This document shows positions 51,426-62,567 of a DNA stretch of 64,000 nt, in pieces. Each line of letters starts with the position of its first letter. The stretch's first letter is position 1. The notes under the pieces were generated by a model, which was given only the letters and a program-made list of their open reading frames with translations, did no database searches and was not told the origin of the DNA. The position numbers and the translations under genes are program-made. This DNA is from Clostridium sp. AWRP (GTDB taxonomy: Bacteria > Bacillota > Clostridia > Clostridiales > Clostridiaceae): positions 1,798,001 to 1,862,000 of the forward strand of contig NZ_CP029758.2 in the NCBI RefSeq assembly GCF_004006395.2, read 5' to 3'.

Positions 51426-51737
51426 TACAGTGTTTAAATGTACTTAGAGTTTTTATTGTAATGGGTATGAACTTTAAGTATATTTTTTATGTAGAAAAAC
51501 AAGTATAAGGATGTAAGGTATTTTCTTTCAAATGCCTAAGCTAAAAATTATATTTTTATTTATTGATTTAGTTAATAATAGTAGTATATAATTAGGTGTT
51601 GTCCATATAAAGTTGTAAATAATATAATTTACCAAAGAACGTTAAACTTTTTAAAAACTTTGCAATATAGAATTCTTAAATTACTAATTGCAGATATATA
51701 AGAGAGTTGCTAATTTTAAGAATTAGGAGAGATTGAT
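51426..51737. other. Intergenic stretch, nothing recognised
   Basis: 312 bp of AT-rich DNA upstream of the pseudouridine synthase gene. I see no terminator for the amidohydrolase gene, no strong hairpin and no small ORF with a ribosome site. It should contain a promoter near its 3' end. Confidence 0.4.
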
Positions 51738-52697
51738 ATGAAAGTGGAGATAGGAAAGAACGAAGCTGGTCAAAGATTAGATAAATTTTCAAGAAAATGG
51801 CTTCAGGATGTGCCGCTTAGTGGTATATACAGAGCTATAAGAAAAGGTGATATTAAAGTAAATGGGAAAAAAGCTAAAGAAAAGTATTTCCTTCTGGAAG
51901 GAGATATAGTAAATGCAGAATACATAATTTCTAAGGAAACAAAATCTAAATTTGAAAGAATAGACAATGCTTTCTTGAAGATAATTTATGAAGACAAAAA
52001 TATGCTTTTGGTAGAAAAATGGCCTGGAGTTTTGGTACATTCAGATAAAAATTCCAAGGATGCCACTTTAACTGATTATGTACTTTCACATTTGTATGAT
52101 AGGGGAGAATTTAATCCAGAAGAAGAGGTTACTTTTACTCCATCACCTTGTAATAGATTAGACAGGAATACTTGTGGTATAGTTATTTATGGAAAAAATT
52201 ATGAAGCATTAAAGTTATTAAATGAGATGATAAGGGAAAGAAGTATAAAGAAATATTATATAGCTCTTGTAATTGGAAAAATAAAAGATGGAGTTTATGA
52301 AGGTTACATAAAAAAAGATAGAACAAATAACAAATCCAGTGTAAGCAATACACCGGAAAAAAATTCAAAAAAGATATCTATGAGAGTAAAAAATGTTAAC
52401 ACCTGCGGCATATATTCATTGATACAACTTGAGCTAATTACAGGTAGAAGCCATCAGTTGAGGGCTCACTTAGCATATTTAGGAAATGCTATAATAGGAG
52501 ATAGTAAATATGGTGTTTCAAATATAAATAGTTTTTTCTACAATAAATATGGTTTGGATTATCAATACTTATATGCATATAAATTAAACTTTAGGAGCTG
52601 TCCTGAGAAACTTAATTATATGGAAAACAAGACCATAACAGAGGGACTTCCACCTGTATTAAAGAAGATAAAAAAGGATATATTTAATAAATTCTAA
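51738..52697 (+). CDS. RluA-family pseudouridine synthase
   Basis: 319 aa. N-terminal S4 RNA-binding domain (GQRLDKFSRKWLQDVPLSGI, IRKGDIKVNGKKAKEKY) and a catalytic RluA domain with the Asp motif CNRLDRNTCGIVIYGKN, IKKYYIALVIGK and the C-terminal GRSHQLRAHLAYLGNAIIGD. Isomerises uridine in rRNA, likely RluC/RluD-like positions of 23S rRNA. TTAGGAGAG precedes ATG. It is followed by the flippase gene after 42 bp. Confidence 0.94.
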   Translation: MKVEIGKNEAGQRLDKFSRKWLQDVPLSGIYRAIRKGDIKVNGKKAKEKYFLLEGDIVNAEYIISKETKSKFERIDNAFLKIIYEDKNMLLVEKWPGVLVHSDKNSKDATLTDYVLSHLYDRGEFNPEEEVTFTPSPCNRLDRNTCGIVIYGKNYEALKLLNEMIRERSIKKYYIALVIGKIKDGVYEGYIKKDRTNNKSSVSNTPEKNSKKISMRVKNVNTCGIYSLIQLELITGRSHQLRAHLAYLGNAIIGDSKYGVSNINSFFYNKYGLDYQYLYAYKLNFRSCPEKLNYMENKTITEGLPPVLKKIKKDIFNKF

Positions 52698-52739
52698 TAT
52701 TTTAGGATATTAATAGTTTTTGATAGGGAGTTTTAAATT

Positions 52740-54347
52740 ATGAAAGAACAGTCAACAACTAAAGGTTTTGCCATACTTTCTATGGCAGGGATGGCCGTAA
52801 AAATATTATCTGTTATATATATACCTCTTATGATGAAAATAATAGGTGAAGAGGGTTATGGATTGTATGGTGCATCTTATCAAGTATATGCCTTTGTTTT
52901 CGTACTTACGAATGCAGGTATACCTGTAGCTATATCAAAGCTTATATCTGAATTGAATGCAGTAGGTAATTATAGAGATGCAATAAGGGGATTTAAAATA
53001 GCGAGATTTATTCTGGTGGTTTTGGGGATAGTAATGGCATCTTTCTTAATCATATTTTCAGGACCTTTAGCTAGTATAACCAAATATAATAAGGCGTATT
53101 TATCCCTTGTAACTTTGGCACCAGCTATATTTTTCACTTCCATTGCTTCTGCTTATAGGGGATATTTTCAAGGAAGGGCAAACATGACGCCTACAGCAGT
53201 GTCACAGGTCATAGAACAAATAGTAAATACTATATTTGCACTTGCATTTGCAGCCTATTTAATGAGATATGGAGTGGAAGTAGGCTGTACTGGAGGACCT
53301 ATTGGAACTTCTTTTGGAGCCCTCGCTTCTGCTGCATTTTTAATATACTGTTATGAAAAAAATAAAAAAATAAGGCTTCCTCAAAATTATGTGGAAGTAA
53401 GTAGGACAAGACTCACCACATCACAGCTTGTGAGAAAAATTGTAAAATATGGAGTTCCTATAACTTTATGTGTAGGAATGACCTATGCTGGGAGCATAGT
53501 AGATTTAACCAATACTAAAACAAGACTTATGGTTGGAGGAATAAGTGATACCAATGCTACTATACTTTATGGATATTTAAACAAATATCAGCAGCTTTTG
53601 AACGTTCCTATTGCTATAATATCTTCGCTTTCTGCAGCAATACTTCCAGCAATATCAGCAGCTTTTGCAGTTAAGGATAGAAAAAGGGTAAAAGATAAGA
53701 TAAACTACTCCTTCAGACTTTGCTTTTTAATTGCAATACCTTGTGCAGTTGGATTTTCTGTTTTAAGTGGCCATATATATGAGCTTTTAAAGTTTGGGAA
53801 AGCCTATTATATTATGGAATGTGGTTCTATAGTGCTTGTACTTATGTCAATAATGCAAATACAGACTACCATTTTGCAAAGTGTTGGAAAGCTGTTTACT
53901 GCTACTTTTTATTCTGTAATAGGTATAATAGTAAAAATATGTATAAATTATATTCTTATTGCAATACCTAATATAAATATACTAGGGGCAGTAGTAGGAA
54001 GTATAGTTGGATTTGTCATACCTATAATATTAAACCATATAATCATTAGAAAATCTTTAAATGCAGAAGTTAGTCTTATAAGGCATGCTGTTAAACCAGC
54101 AATTGCTTCTGTAATGATGGGAACAGTTGTAGTTGCGTCTTCTTTTGTCATGGATTTCTTATTTGGATTTATAAAGATTGAGTATATTCCAAATGCTATT
54201 TCTACAATAGTATCTGTTTTAATAGGGATAATTACATATGTTTTTACTATGGCACTAATTGGCGGCATAAGAAAAAGAGATATGGAATTACTGCCTGGTG
54301 CAGTACGAAGGTTAATACCGGGTTTTATATTGAGAAAAGTAAAATAA
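52740..54347 (+). CDS. SpoVB/MurJ-like polysaccharide flippase
   Basis: 535 aa integral membrane protein of the MOP superfamily with ~14 predicted helices. It begins KGFAILSMAGMAVKILSVIY, with GEEGYGLYGASYQVYAFVFV, NAGIPVAISKLISELNAVGN and YRGYFQGRANMTPTAVSQVI, all typical of the SpoVB/YtgP group that flips lipid-linked peptidoglycan precursors or polysaccharides. SpoVB itself is needed for the spore cortex, but vegetative paralogues are common, so no symbol is given. GGGAG lies about 9 nt before ATG. Confidence 0.92.
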   Translation: MKEQSTTKGFAILSMAGMAVKILSVIYIPLMMKIIGEEGYGLYGASYQVYAFVFVLTNAGIPVAISKLISELNAVGNYRDAIRGFKIARFILVVLGIVMASFLIIFSGPLASITKYNKAYLSLVTLAPAIFFTSIASAYRGYFQGRANMTPTAVSQVIEQIVNTIFALAFAAYLMRYGVEVGCTGGPIGTSFGALASAAFLIYCYEKNKKIRLPQNYVEVSRTRLTTSQLVRKIVKYGVPITLCVGMTYAGSIVDLTNTKTRLMVGGISDTNATILYGYLNKYQQLLNVPIAIISSLSAAILPAISAAFAVKDRKRVKDKINYSFRLCFLIAIPCAVGFSVLSGHIYELLKFGKAYYIMECGSIVLVLMSIMQIQTTILQSVGKLFTATFYSVIGIIVKICINYILIAIPNINILGAVVGSIVGFVIPIILNHIIIRKSLNAEVSLIRHAVKPAIASVMMGTVVVASSFVMDFLFGFIKIEYIPNAISTIVSVLIGIITYVFTMALIGGIRKRDMELLPGAVRRLIPGFILRKVK

Positions 54348-54514
54348 AAGAGTATAAATAGAAAATTGAAATATTTTTTTAAAAAACTTGCATCATGAAA
54401 TGAAATATGATAAAATTAGTCTTATTAAAATACCAATAGCTTATAATATAATTGGTATTTTACAGCAATATATCAAGTTTGATAATTAGATAACTAATAA
54501 TTAAGAAAATTTCA

Positions 54515-54552
54515 AAATGCATTTCTAGGGGCTAGAGAAATGCATTTTTGTT
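54515..54552 (+). terminator. Terminator hairpin in the gltB leader
   Basis: GCATTTCTA / TAGAGAAATGC with loop GGGGC, followed by ATTTTTGTT. It lies 30 bp upstream of the gltB start and ~70 bp after a TATAATATAAT box, so it may be a leader attenuator rather than only the flippase terminator. The rest of 54348-54514 holds only that AT-rich promoter-like stretch. Confidence 0.7.
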
Positions 54553-54580
54553 CAAAAAAATTTAGACGGGGGCTGAAAAC

Positions 54581-57500
54581 ATGAAATATAATTTAGGATT
54601 CCCTTCAAAACAAGGATTATATGATCCTGCTTATGAAAAGGATTCTTGTGGGGTAGGATTTATAGCCAGTATAAAAGGTGAAAAAACCCATGATATTGTA
54701 AAAAAAGGTGTTAAAATTTTAGTTAACTTAACTCACAGAGGAGCAGTGGGAGCTGATACTAAAACAGGAGATGGTGCAGGTATACTTGTCCAAATTCCAG
54801 ATGAATTTTTTAGAATAAATTGTGACAATTTAGGGATAGAATTACCTGAACCGGGTGAATATGCTGTAGGTATGGTATTTTTTCCAAAAGAGACTGCAAT
54901 AAGGCTGCAGTGTGAGGGAATACTTGAAAGGGCAGCAGAAGAGGAAGGACAGAAAATTTTAGGCTGGAGAGATGTACCTACAGATAACAGAAGCATAGGT
55001 GAAACAGCTAAGGGTACTGAACCTATTATAAGACAGATATTTATAGGCAAAAATGCACAAAATCAAACTGATTTTGAAAGAAAACTTTATGTAATCAGAA
55101 AAAAAGTTGAAAATGAAGTTAAAAAAACTCTTGGGGCTACTGTAGCAAAATCTTTTTATGTATGCAGTCTTTCAAGTAAAACTATAGTTTATAAAGGATT
55201 ATTACTGGCAGATCAAATAAAGAAATTTTATATTGATTTAAATGATATAAATTTTAAAAGTGCCATTGCACTAGTACATCAAAGGTACAGTACAAATACT
55301 TTTCCAACTTGGGATTTGGCACAACCTTTTAGGTTTCTTGGACATAATGGTGAGATAAATACCATAAGAGGAAATAGAAATTGGATGAGATCACGTGAAG
55401 GTGTACTTAAATCTGAGGCTTTCGGAAAGGACATTAAGAAGCTCTTCCCAATAATAAGTGAAGGGGGAAGTGACTCTGCATCTCTTGATAATGTATTGGA
55501 GCTATTATATGAAGATGGAAAATCCTTACCACATGCACTTATGCTTTTAATACCAGAAGCGTGGGAAGGAAATGAATATATGGAAGAATATAAAAGAGCT
55601 TTTTATGAGTACCATGGCTCTCTTGTAGAGCCTTGGGATGGACCTGCTGCGGTTGCATTTTCTGATGGTGTACAAGTTGGTGCTACTCTTGATAGAAATG
55701 GACTAAGACCTTTAAGATATATGATAACTAAAAATGGCCTTGTAGTACTTGCATCAGAGACAGGAGTGCTAGAATTTAAAGATGAAGATATAAAGGAAAA
55801 GGGAAAATTAAAACCAGGCAAAATGTTCTTGGTTGATACTGCCCAGGGAAGAATAATAGACGATGAAGAATTAAAAAGAGATATATGCAAGAGTAAGCCT
55901 TATGAAGAAATGCTTCCTAAGTTAAAGTATACTCTTGATATGTTTAAAGCAGTTAGGACAAGGGAAGAAATACCTCCTGAAGTATTAAAGGAAAAACAAC
56001 AGGCTTTTGGTTACTCTCTTGAAGATTTGAGCAAAATAATAGGGCCTATGGCAAAGGATGGTAAAGAGCCTGTGGGCTCTATGGGAAATGATACCCCTCT
56101 TGCAGTGCTTTCAAATAAAAATCAATTGCTTTTTGCTTATTTCAAACAACTTTTTGCACAAGTAACCAATCCACCTATAGATTCTATAAGAGAAAGATTA
56201 GTAATGTCTCTTGCAAATTATATAGGTTCTACCCAGGCTAATATATTAAATGGTAAAGATGGAGAAATTTCAAATGATCCTTTTATAGAGATAAAAAGTC
56301 CTACATTAACTAATGAGGAAATATCAAAAATAAAGAGCTTGAGAGACAAAAACTTTAAAACTACAACTATTCCTATTACATTTAAATGTGATACAGGAGT
56401 GGAGGGTTTTAAGGAAGCTCTTGAAAAAATTTGCGAGAGGGCTTCAAAGAGAATAAAAGAAGGATACAATATATTAGTTTTAAGTGATAAAAATGTTGAT
56501 TCTTATGAGGCTGCAATACCAAGTTTACTAGCAGTTTCAGCAGTGCAGCACCATTTAATTAGAGAAAAAACACGTACGAAAGTTTCAATTATTGTAGAAA
56601 CTGGAGAAGCAAGAGAAACTACACATTTTGCACTTTTAATAAGTTATGGTGCTTCTGCAGTTAATCCTTATCTTGTATATCAAACTATAGATGAAATGAT
56701 AAAGGAAAATGATATAGTTGGAGTTACACCAGAAGAAGCAAAGAAAAATTATATTAAGGCTATAAATCAAGGAATACTTAAAATACTTTCAAAAATGGGT
56801 ATATCCACGCTGCAAAGTTATCATGGTGCACAGATATTTGAAGCAATAGGTCTTGATTCAGAATTTGTAAATAAGTATTTTGAGGGTACATCATCTAGAA
56901 TAGGCGGTATAGGTATTGATGTAGTTGCAAGGGAAGTACTTGCAAGACACAAAAATGCTTTTAATAAAATAAGAAAACCTATTTCCGAACTCAATGTAGG
57001 TGGTAACTATTCATGGAGAAAAGGAGGAGAGTTTCATCTCTTTAATCCTGAAACTATATACAAACTTCAGGTTGCATCAAGAACTAATGACTATGGTATG
57101 TATAAGCAGTATGCTAAAGTAATAAATGAACAAGATAAAAATTTATGTACAATAAGAGGCTTGTTTCAATTTAAAAAGGGAAATGAAATACCTATAGAAG
57201 AAGTTGAACCAGTAAGTGAAATTCTTAAAAGATTCTGTACAGGAGCTATGTCCTTTGGTTCCATAAGCAAAGAAGCTCATGAAACTATAGCTATAGCTAT
57301 GAATAGAATAGGTGGAAGGAGCAATACTGGAGAAGGTGGAGAGGATCCTGATAGATATGTACTAGATCCAAATGGTGATTCCAGAAGAAGTGCCATAAAA
57401 CAGGTGGCATCAGCACGTTTTGGTGTAACTACAGAGTATTTGGCAAACGCAGATGAAATTCAGATAAAGATAGCACAAGGTGCAAAACCAGGAGAAGGTG

Positions 57501-59122
57501 GACAGCTCCCAGGTAGGAAGGTTAATAAGTATATTGCCAAAATAAGGTATTCAACTCCAGGGATAGATCTTATTTCACCACCACCTCATCATGATATATA
57601 TTCAATAGAGGATTTAGCTCAATTGATATATGATTTAAAAAATGTAAATCCTAGTGCAGCTATAAGTGTAAAACTTGTGTCTGAAGTAGGAGTAGGAACA
57701 ATTGCTGCTGGAGTTGCGAAGGCCCATGCAGATTTAATACTTATAAGTGGCCATGATGGAGGCACAGGGGCATCACCTATGTCATCTGTAAAAAATGCAG
57801 GAATACCTTGGGAACTTGGATTATCTGAGACACAACAAGTACTACTGTTAAATGATTTGCGAAGCAGAGTTAGAATTCAAACAGATGGACAGCTAAAGAC
57901 AGGTAGAGATGTTGCAATTGCAGCACTTCTTGGAGCTGAAGAATTTGGTTTTGCAACTACTGCCCTTGTAGTAATGGGATGTACTATGCTTAGAAAATGC
58001 CATTTAAATACTTGTGATATGGGAATAGCTACCCAGGATCCTGAATTAAGAAAGAATTTTAAAGGAAAACCAGAGCATATAATAAATTTCCTTACTTTTA
58101 TTGCCCAGGAAGTTAGAGAGTATATGGCAAAACTTGGCTTTAGGACAATGAATGAAATGGTTGGAAGAGTAGATATGCTGGAGACAAAACAGGCTATTAC
58201 TCATTGGAAAGCTAAAGGTTTGGATTTGTCCGCCATACTTTATAAACCATACATGCCAAAGAGAATTAAATCCTACTGTGTAATACCACAGGATCATGGA
58301 CTTGATAAGGCAATAGATTATAAACTTATTCAAATGACACAAAATGCAGTGCAGGATAAGATAAAAGTTACTGCAAATCTGGAGATAAAAAATGTAAATC
58401 GTTCTGTTGGAACAATGCTAAGCGGAACAATTGCAAAGAAATATGGTGCCAAGGGACTTCCAGAAGATACTATAGTGTTAAATTTTAAGGGGTCAGCAGG
58501 ACAGAGCTTTGGAGCCTTTGGAATAAACGGACTTACTCTACTTCTTGAAGGGGATGCCAATGATTATGTTGGGAAAGGTCTCTCCGGTGCTAAAATAGTT
58601 ATAAAAACTCCTGAAAAGGCAACCTTTGTTGCAGAAGAGAATATCATAGCAGGTAATACTATTTTATATGGAGCTACATCAGGAAAGGTATTTGTAAATG
58701 GTACTGTAGGAGAAAGATTTGCAGTAAGAAACAGTGGTGCTATAGCTGTAGCTGAAGGTGTAGGAGACCACTGCTGTGAATATATGACTGGCGGAAGAGT
58801 AGTTATTATAGGTCAAACGGGAAGAAATTTTGCAGCTGGTATGAGCGGTGGTATAGCTTATGTACTTGATGAAGATGATTCTTTTGATAGAAAATGCAAT
58901 ATGGAAATGGTTGAGATTGCACAAATGGAAGATGAGGATGATGTAAATACAGTATATAGTTTAATACAGGAACATTATAAATATACAAATAGTGCAAAAG
59001 CTAAAAAGATTCTTGAAAAATGGGATGTATATAAAACCAAGTTTAAGAGGGTAATACCTACTGCGTATAAACTTATACTGGAACAAACCAAATTAGAAGC
59101 AGTTGCTGCTTCTAATATGTAG
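54581..59122 (+). CDS. gltB: Glutamate synthase (NADPH) large subunit
   Basis: 1513 aa, full length. N-terminal class II glutamine amidotransferase with nucleophile Cys 23 in [15 protein letters not shown] (a short propeptide precedes it) and [18 protein letters not shown]. Central domain; FMN-binding synthase domain ([34 protein letters not shown]). [3Fe-4S] ligands in [16 protein letters not shown] (CX5CX4C, about residue 1132). C-terminal beta-helix with GxxGG repeats ([36 protein letters not shown]). Transfers the glutamine amide to 2-oxoglutarate. Operon with gltD, 11 bp apart. Confidence 0.98.
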   Translation: MKYNLGFPSKQGLYDPAYEKDSCGVGFIASIKGEKTHDIVKKGVKILVNLTHRGAVGADTKTGDGAGILVQIPDEFFRINCDNLGIELPEPGEYAVGMVFFPKETAIRLQCEGILERAAEEEGQKILGWRDVPTDNRSIGETAKGTEPIIRQIFIGKNAQNQTDFERKLYVIRKKVENEVKKTLGATVAKSFYVCSLSSKTIVYKGLLLADQIKKFYIDLNDINFKSAIALVHQRYSTNTFPTWDLAQPFRFLGHNGEINTIRGNRNWMRSREGVLKSEAFGKDIKKLFPIISEGGSDSASLDNVLELLYEDGKSLPHALMLLIPEAWEGNEYMEEYKRAFYEYHGSLVEPWDGPAAVAFSDGVQVGATLDRNGLRPLRYMITKNGLVVLASETGVLEFKDEDIKEKGKLKPGKMFLVDTAQGRIIDDEELKRDICKSKPYEEMLPKLKYTLDMFKAVRTREEIPPEVLKEKQQAFGYSLEDLSKIIGPMAKDGKEPVGSMGNDTPLAVLSNKNQLLFAYFKQLFAQVTNPPIDSIRERLVMSLANYIGSTQANILNGKDGEISNDPFIEIKSPTLTNEEISKIKSLRDKNFKTTTIPITFKCDTGVEGFKEALEKICERASKRIKEGYNILVLSDKNVDSYEAAIPSLLAVSAVQHHLIREKTRTKVSIIVETGEARETTHFALLISYGASAVNPYLVYQTIDEMIKENDIVGVTPEEAKKNYIKAINQGILKILSKMGISTLQSYHGAQIFEAIGLDSEFVNKYFEGTSSRIGGIGIDVVAREVLARHKNAFNKIRKPISELNVGGNYSWRKGGEFHLFNPETIYKLQVASRTNDYGMYKQYAKVINEQDKNLCTIRGLFQFKKGNEIPIEEVEPVSEILKRFCTGAMSFGSISKEAHETIAIAMNRIGGRSNTGEGGEDPDRYVLDPNGDSRRSAIKQVASARFGVTTEYLANADEIQIKIAQGAKPGEGGQLPGRKVNKYIAKIRYSTPGIDLISPPPHHDIYSIEDLAQLIYDLKNVNPSAAISVKLVSEVGVGTIAAGVAKAHADLILISGHDGGTGASPMSSVKNAGIPWELGLSETQQVLLLNDLRSRVRIQTDGQLKTGRDVAIAALLGAEEFGFATTALVVMGCTMLRKCHLNTCDMGIATQDPELRKNFKGKPEHIINFLTFIAQEVREYMAKLGFRTMNEMVGRVDMLETKQAITHWKAKGLDLSAILYKPYMPKRIKSYCVIPQDHGLDKAIDYKLIQMTQNAVQDKIKVTANLEIKNVNRSVGTMLSGTIAKKYGAKGLPEDTIVLNFKGSAGQSFGAFGINGLTLLLEGDANDYVGKGLSGAKIVIKTPEKATFVAEENIIAGNTILYGATSGKVFVNGTVGERFAVRNSGAIAVAEGVGDHCCEYMTGGRVVIIGQTGRNFAAGMSGGIAYVLDEDDSFDRKCNMEMVEIAQMEDEDDVNTVYSLIQEHYKYTNSAKAKKILEKWDVYKTKFKRVIPTAYKLILEQTKLEAVAASNM

Positions 59123-59133
59123 GAGGTATCACT

Positions 59134-60567
59134 ATGGGAAAAATAACTGGTTTTAAAGAATATAAAAGAGAAAATCCAAAAGAACGTCCTGTAAAGGAAA
59201 GGGTAAAAGATTATAAAGAAGTATACTATAAGCTTCCTAAGGATAAATTGAATGTACAGGCAGCAAGGTGCATGAATTGTGGAACTCCTTTTTGTAATTG
59301 GGGATGTCCTCTTGAAAATCTAATTCCCGATTGGAACGATTTTGTATATAAGAATGAATGGCACAAGGCGTTTGAAAGACTTTCATTAACTAACACTTTC
59401 CCTGAATTTACAGGAAGAATATGTCCTGCTCTCTGTGAAGGTTCTTGTACACTTGGAGTAAATAGAGAACCTGTTTCTGTAAGGCAGCTAGAACTTAATA
59501 TAATCGAAAAGGCTTTTGAAGAAGGATGGATAAAACCTAATCCACCAAAAGTTAGAACTGGAAAAAGGGTAGCTATAGTAGGTTCAGGACCATCTGGACT
59601 TTCAACTGCTGCAGAACTTAATTCCGTAGGTCATACTGTTACTGTTTTTGAAAGAGCAGATGAAGTTGGTGGACTTTTAAGATATGGTATTCCTGATTTT
59701 AAACTTGAAAAATATGTAGTGGACAGAAGAGTAAATATTATGAAAGAAGAAGGAATAATATTTAAAACAAACACAAATGTAGGAGTAAATTACGATGTAA
59801 ATGAGCTTTTAGATAATTTTGATGCTGTTGTTTTAACGGGAGGTTCTACTATTCCAAGAGACCTTAAGGTGGAAGGAAGAGAACTTAAGGGAACTTATTT
59901 TGCAGTAGACTTTTTAAGGCAGCAAAATAAAAGAGTTTCTGGCAAGAAAATTACGGAAGAAGAAATAAATGCCAAAGGAAAGGTAGTTGTTGTTATCGGT
60001 GGAGGAGATACAGGTTCCGATTGTATTGGTACTTCTATAAGGCAGGGAGCTAAAGAGGTTTATCAATATGAGGTTATGCCAAAACCACCTGAAAATCGTG
60101 ATAAAACAATGCCGTGGCCTGTTTTCCCAAAAACTCTGAAAACTACTACTTCCCATGAAGAGGGATGTATACGTGAATGGTGTATAAATACCAAAAAGCT
60201 TGTAGGCGAAAAAGGTGTATTGAAATCACTTAAAGGTGTAAAGGTTAAGTGGGAAGATAATAATGGCAAGAGACAAATGGTAGAAGTACCAGGTACAGAA
60301 TTTGAACAACCAGTTGATTTGATACTTTTAGCTATGGGATTTTTGCATCCTCAGCATGAAGGATTGCTTGACAGTCTAGGAGTAGAATATGATGCTAGAG
60401 GTAATGTGGTAACGGATGTGAATTATATGACTGCAAAAGAAGGGGTATTTGCAGCAGGAGATATGAGACGTGGACAATCTCTTGTAGTTTGGTCACTAAA
60501 TGATGGTAGAAGAGTGGCAAAGAATGTTGATAAATATTTAATGGGAGAAACATCTCTCAGAGGATAA
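59134..60567 (+). CDS. gltD: Glutamate synthase small subunit
   Basis: 477 aa. N-terminal [4Fe-4S] region (ARCMNCGTPFCNWGCPLENL, ICPALCEGSCTLG), FAD-binding VAIVGSGPSGLSTAAEL and NAD(P)H-binding VVVVIGGGDTGSDCIGTS, with C-terminal GVFAAGDMRRGQSLVVWS. Feeds NADPH electrons to GltB. AGGAGG lies 6 nt upstream and overlaps the gltB stop, so the subunits are translationally coupled. After it come ~300 bp of AT-rich DNA (a GAAAATTAAGAGTTAAGAGTT direct repeat near 60578) before the structured repeat. Confidence 0.97.
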   Translation: MGKITGFKEYKRENPKERPVKERVKDYKEVYYKLPKDKLNVQAARCMNCGTPFCNWGCPLENLIPDWNDFVYKNEWHKAFERLSLTNTFPEFTGRICPALCEGSCTLGVNREPVSVRQLELNIIEKAFEEGWIKPNPPKVRTGKRVAIVGSGPSGLSTAAELNSVGHTVTVFERADEVGGLLRYGIPDFKLEKYVVDRRVNIMKEEGIIFKTNTNVGVNYDVNELLDNFDAVVLTGGSTIPRDLKVEGRELKGTYFAVDFLRQQNKRVSGKKITEEEINAKGKVVVVIGGGDTGSDCIGTSIRQGAKEVYQYEVMPKPPENRDKTMPWPVFPKTLKTTTSHEEGCIREWCINTKKLVGEKGVLKSLKGVKVKWEDNNGKRQMVEVPGTEFEQPVDLILLAMGFLHPQHEGLLDSLGVEYDARGNVVTDVNYMTAKEGVFAAGDMRRGQSLVVWSLNDGRRVAKNVDKYLMGETSLRG

Positions 60568-60875
60568 TTTTAATAATTGAAAATTAAGAGTTAAGAGTTA
60601 TGATGAATTTTTTCCTGTTAACACTTAAAAAAATCTAGTTCAGAGTGCTATTGAAGCAAAAATTTAATAGCACTCTTTAAATTTTTCATTATTGTAAAAA
60701 TTTTGACCGATAATTGAATAAAATTCAGCACTTAGAATAAGCATATTCAATAAATAATTCATATATATTGAAAAAGCATAGAAAACGGTATACAATAATT
60801 ATATTAGATAAATTATGTTAAAAAACAAATAATATAACATTTATATATTTAAAAATATTGAAATTTAGATTACTC

Positions 60876-61060
60876 TTTGTCCGATGACTACCGGCTCTAA
60901 TACTCCCACACATTCTGGGAAAGCGACTGTCACCAAATCGAAGAATTTGAGATATCTGCTTTTTCAAATGTACGTTGCGAGCAGCTACGTCCTTGGATAA
61001 CGATTTCTAATCATCAGGTGGAGTCAAAACTTTATCTGATGCAAAGAACTCTGTTTATAA
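60876..61060 (+). repeat. Structured interspersed repeat, full copy B
   Basis: 185 bp, collinear with 40939-41126. 5' end TTTGTCCGATGACTACCGGC, middle GGGAAAGCGACTGTCACCAAATC and CTTGGATAACGATTTCTAA, hairpin CATCAGGTGGAGT/ACTTTATCTGATG, end AAAGAACTCTGTTTAT. About 70% identity overall, with hairpin stems preserved by paired changes. It lies 28 bp before the dipeptidase start, so it is probably within that gene's leader if the promoter lies upstream. Confidence 0.7.
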
Positions 61061-61087
61061 GGGTTATTAAGAATAGGAGGAATACAG

Positions 61088-62479
61088 ATGGAAATTAACA
61101 AAAAAGTTGATGAAATGAAAGAAGAGTTGGTTAAGGCAACTCAAGAGGTAGTTAAAATTAAAAGTACTCAAGATGAAGAAAAACCAGGCATGCCTTTTGG
61201 TGAAGGACCAGAAAAAGCACTTGACAAGGCTCTTGAAATTGCAGCTGGACTTGGATTTCACACATATAAAGAAGAAGAAGGATATTACGGATATGCAGAA
61301 TATGGTGAAGGAGAAGATTATGTAGCAGTTCTGGGACATATGGATATAGTGCCAGAAGGAGATAATTGGATTCATCCACCTTATGGAGCAGAAATACATG
61401 AAGATAAGATTTTTGGAAGAGGTACATTGGATGATAAAGGACCAACAATGGCAGCTCTCTTTGGATTAAAGGCTATAAAGGACCTTAAAATGCCGCTTTC
61501 AAAAAAAGTAAGGGTTATTTTTGGAACAAATGAAGAGACAGGAAGTTCTGAAATGCATGTTTATAATAAGAAAGAAAAAGCTCCAATATCTGGATTTACA
61601 CCAGATGCCATGTATCCACTTATAAATGCGGAAAAGGGTATAAGAAGATTTCATGTTGTTAAAAAATTAAGCTCCTGCAGCTGTGGGATTACAATTAAGT
61701 CATTAAAAGGTGGAATAAGACCTAATATGGTTCCTGATAAATGTGAAACTGTAATAGCTGCAAAAGATACGGGAAGCATTGCTAAAGCAATAAAGGAATT
61801 TGCAGATAAAAAGGGATACAATATGAAAACTGAAATTGTAAATGGCGATTTAGTTTTACATACATTTGGAGTAGGAGCTCATGGAAGTATGCCTGAACTA
61901 GGCAAAAATGCTGTAATGCAGACTTTTGACTTTTTAGGAACTATTGCAAAAGAATCTTGCCCTCTTGCAGACTATATAAATTTCTTTAATAAGTATGTTG
62001 GATTTGAAACAGAAGGTACTTCACTAAAAATAGCCTGTGAAGATCAACCATCAGGAAAATTATCATTAAATGTAGGAGTTGCTGAAATCAATGAAGAGAC
62101 GGCAGATTTGTGGCTAGATATGAGATATCCTGTTACCAAGAAAGGTGAAGAGATCATGGATACCCTTTCTAAGAAATTTGCAGAGTGTGGTGCTAAAATA
62201 GAAAGAGTAGAATCTGATGAACCTCTTTATTTTGCAGAAGATAGTGAGTTAGTTAAAATTCTTCTTAAGGTTTATAATGATGAGACTGGTCAGAAGGGAA
62301 AGGCTTATGGAATAGGCGGAGGAACTTATGCTAAGGAACTTCCGAATATAATTGGATTTGGACCAATATTCCCTGGAAAACCAGACCTTGATCATCAGGC
62401 TAATGAATATATTGAAATTGGCGACCTAGTAATGAATGCTAAAATATATGCCCATGCAATATATGAACTTGCAAAATAA
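61088..62479 (+). CDS. pepV: Dipeptidase PepV-like (M20A)
   Basis: 463 aa zinc dipeptidase. Metal and catalytic motifs: VLGHMDIVPEGDNWIHPP, GRGTLDDKGPTMAALFG, FGTNEETGSSEM, DAMYPLINAEKGI and GGGTYAKELPN near the end; a long lid domain (about residues 185-380) is typical of PepV. Cleaves unblocked dipeptides in the cytoplasm. AGGAGG lies 7 nt before ATG. The structured repeat precedes the ribosome site. A clean terminator follows. Confidence 0.95.
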   Translation: MEINKKVDEMKEELVKATQEVVKIKSTQDEEKPGMPFGEGPEKALDKALEIAAGLGFHTYKEEEGYYGYAEYGEGEDYVAVLGHMDIVPEGDNWIHPPYGAEIHEDKIFGRGTLDDKGPTMAALFGLKAIKDLKMPLSKKVRVIFGTNEETGSSEMHVYNKKEKAPISGFTPDAMYPLINAEKGIRRFHVVKKLSSCSCGITIKSLKGGIRPNMVPDKCETVIAAKDTGSIAKAIKEFADKKGYNMKTEIVNGDLVLHTFGVGAHGSMPELGKNAVMQTFDFLGTIAKESCPLADYINFFNKYVGFETEGTSLKIACEDQPSGKLSLNVGVAEINEETADLWLDMRYPVTKKGEEIMDTLSKKFAECGAKIERVESDEPLYFAEDSELVKILLKVYNDETGQKGKAYGIGGGTYAKELPNIIGFGPIFPGKPDLDHQANEYIEIGDLVMNAKIYAHAIYELAK

Positions 62480-62498
62480 TTCTATAGTTTATAAGATG

Positions 62499-62529
62499 AA
62501 ATAGCACGAGTAATTCGTGCTATTTTTAT
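62499..62529 (+). terminator. Rho-independent terminator
   Basis: AATAGCACGA / TCGTGCTATT with loop GTAAT, then TTTATG; ends pepV. Confidence 0.9.
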
Positions 62530-62567
62530 GATATAGTACATGTTACTATTTAGAAATGGAGAAAAGT

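Noticed and set aside
61067..61448. Long minus-strand ORFs opposite pepV
   Set aside because: They are shadows of a well-conserved plus-strand gene and show no ribosome sites or family motifs.
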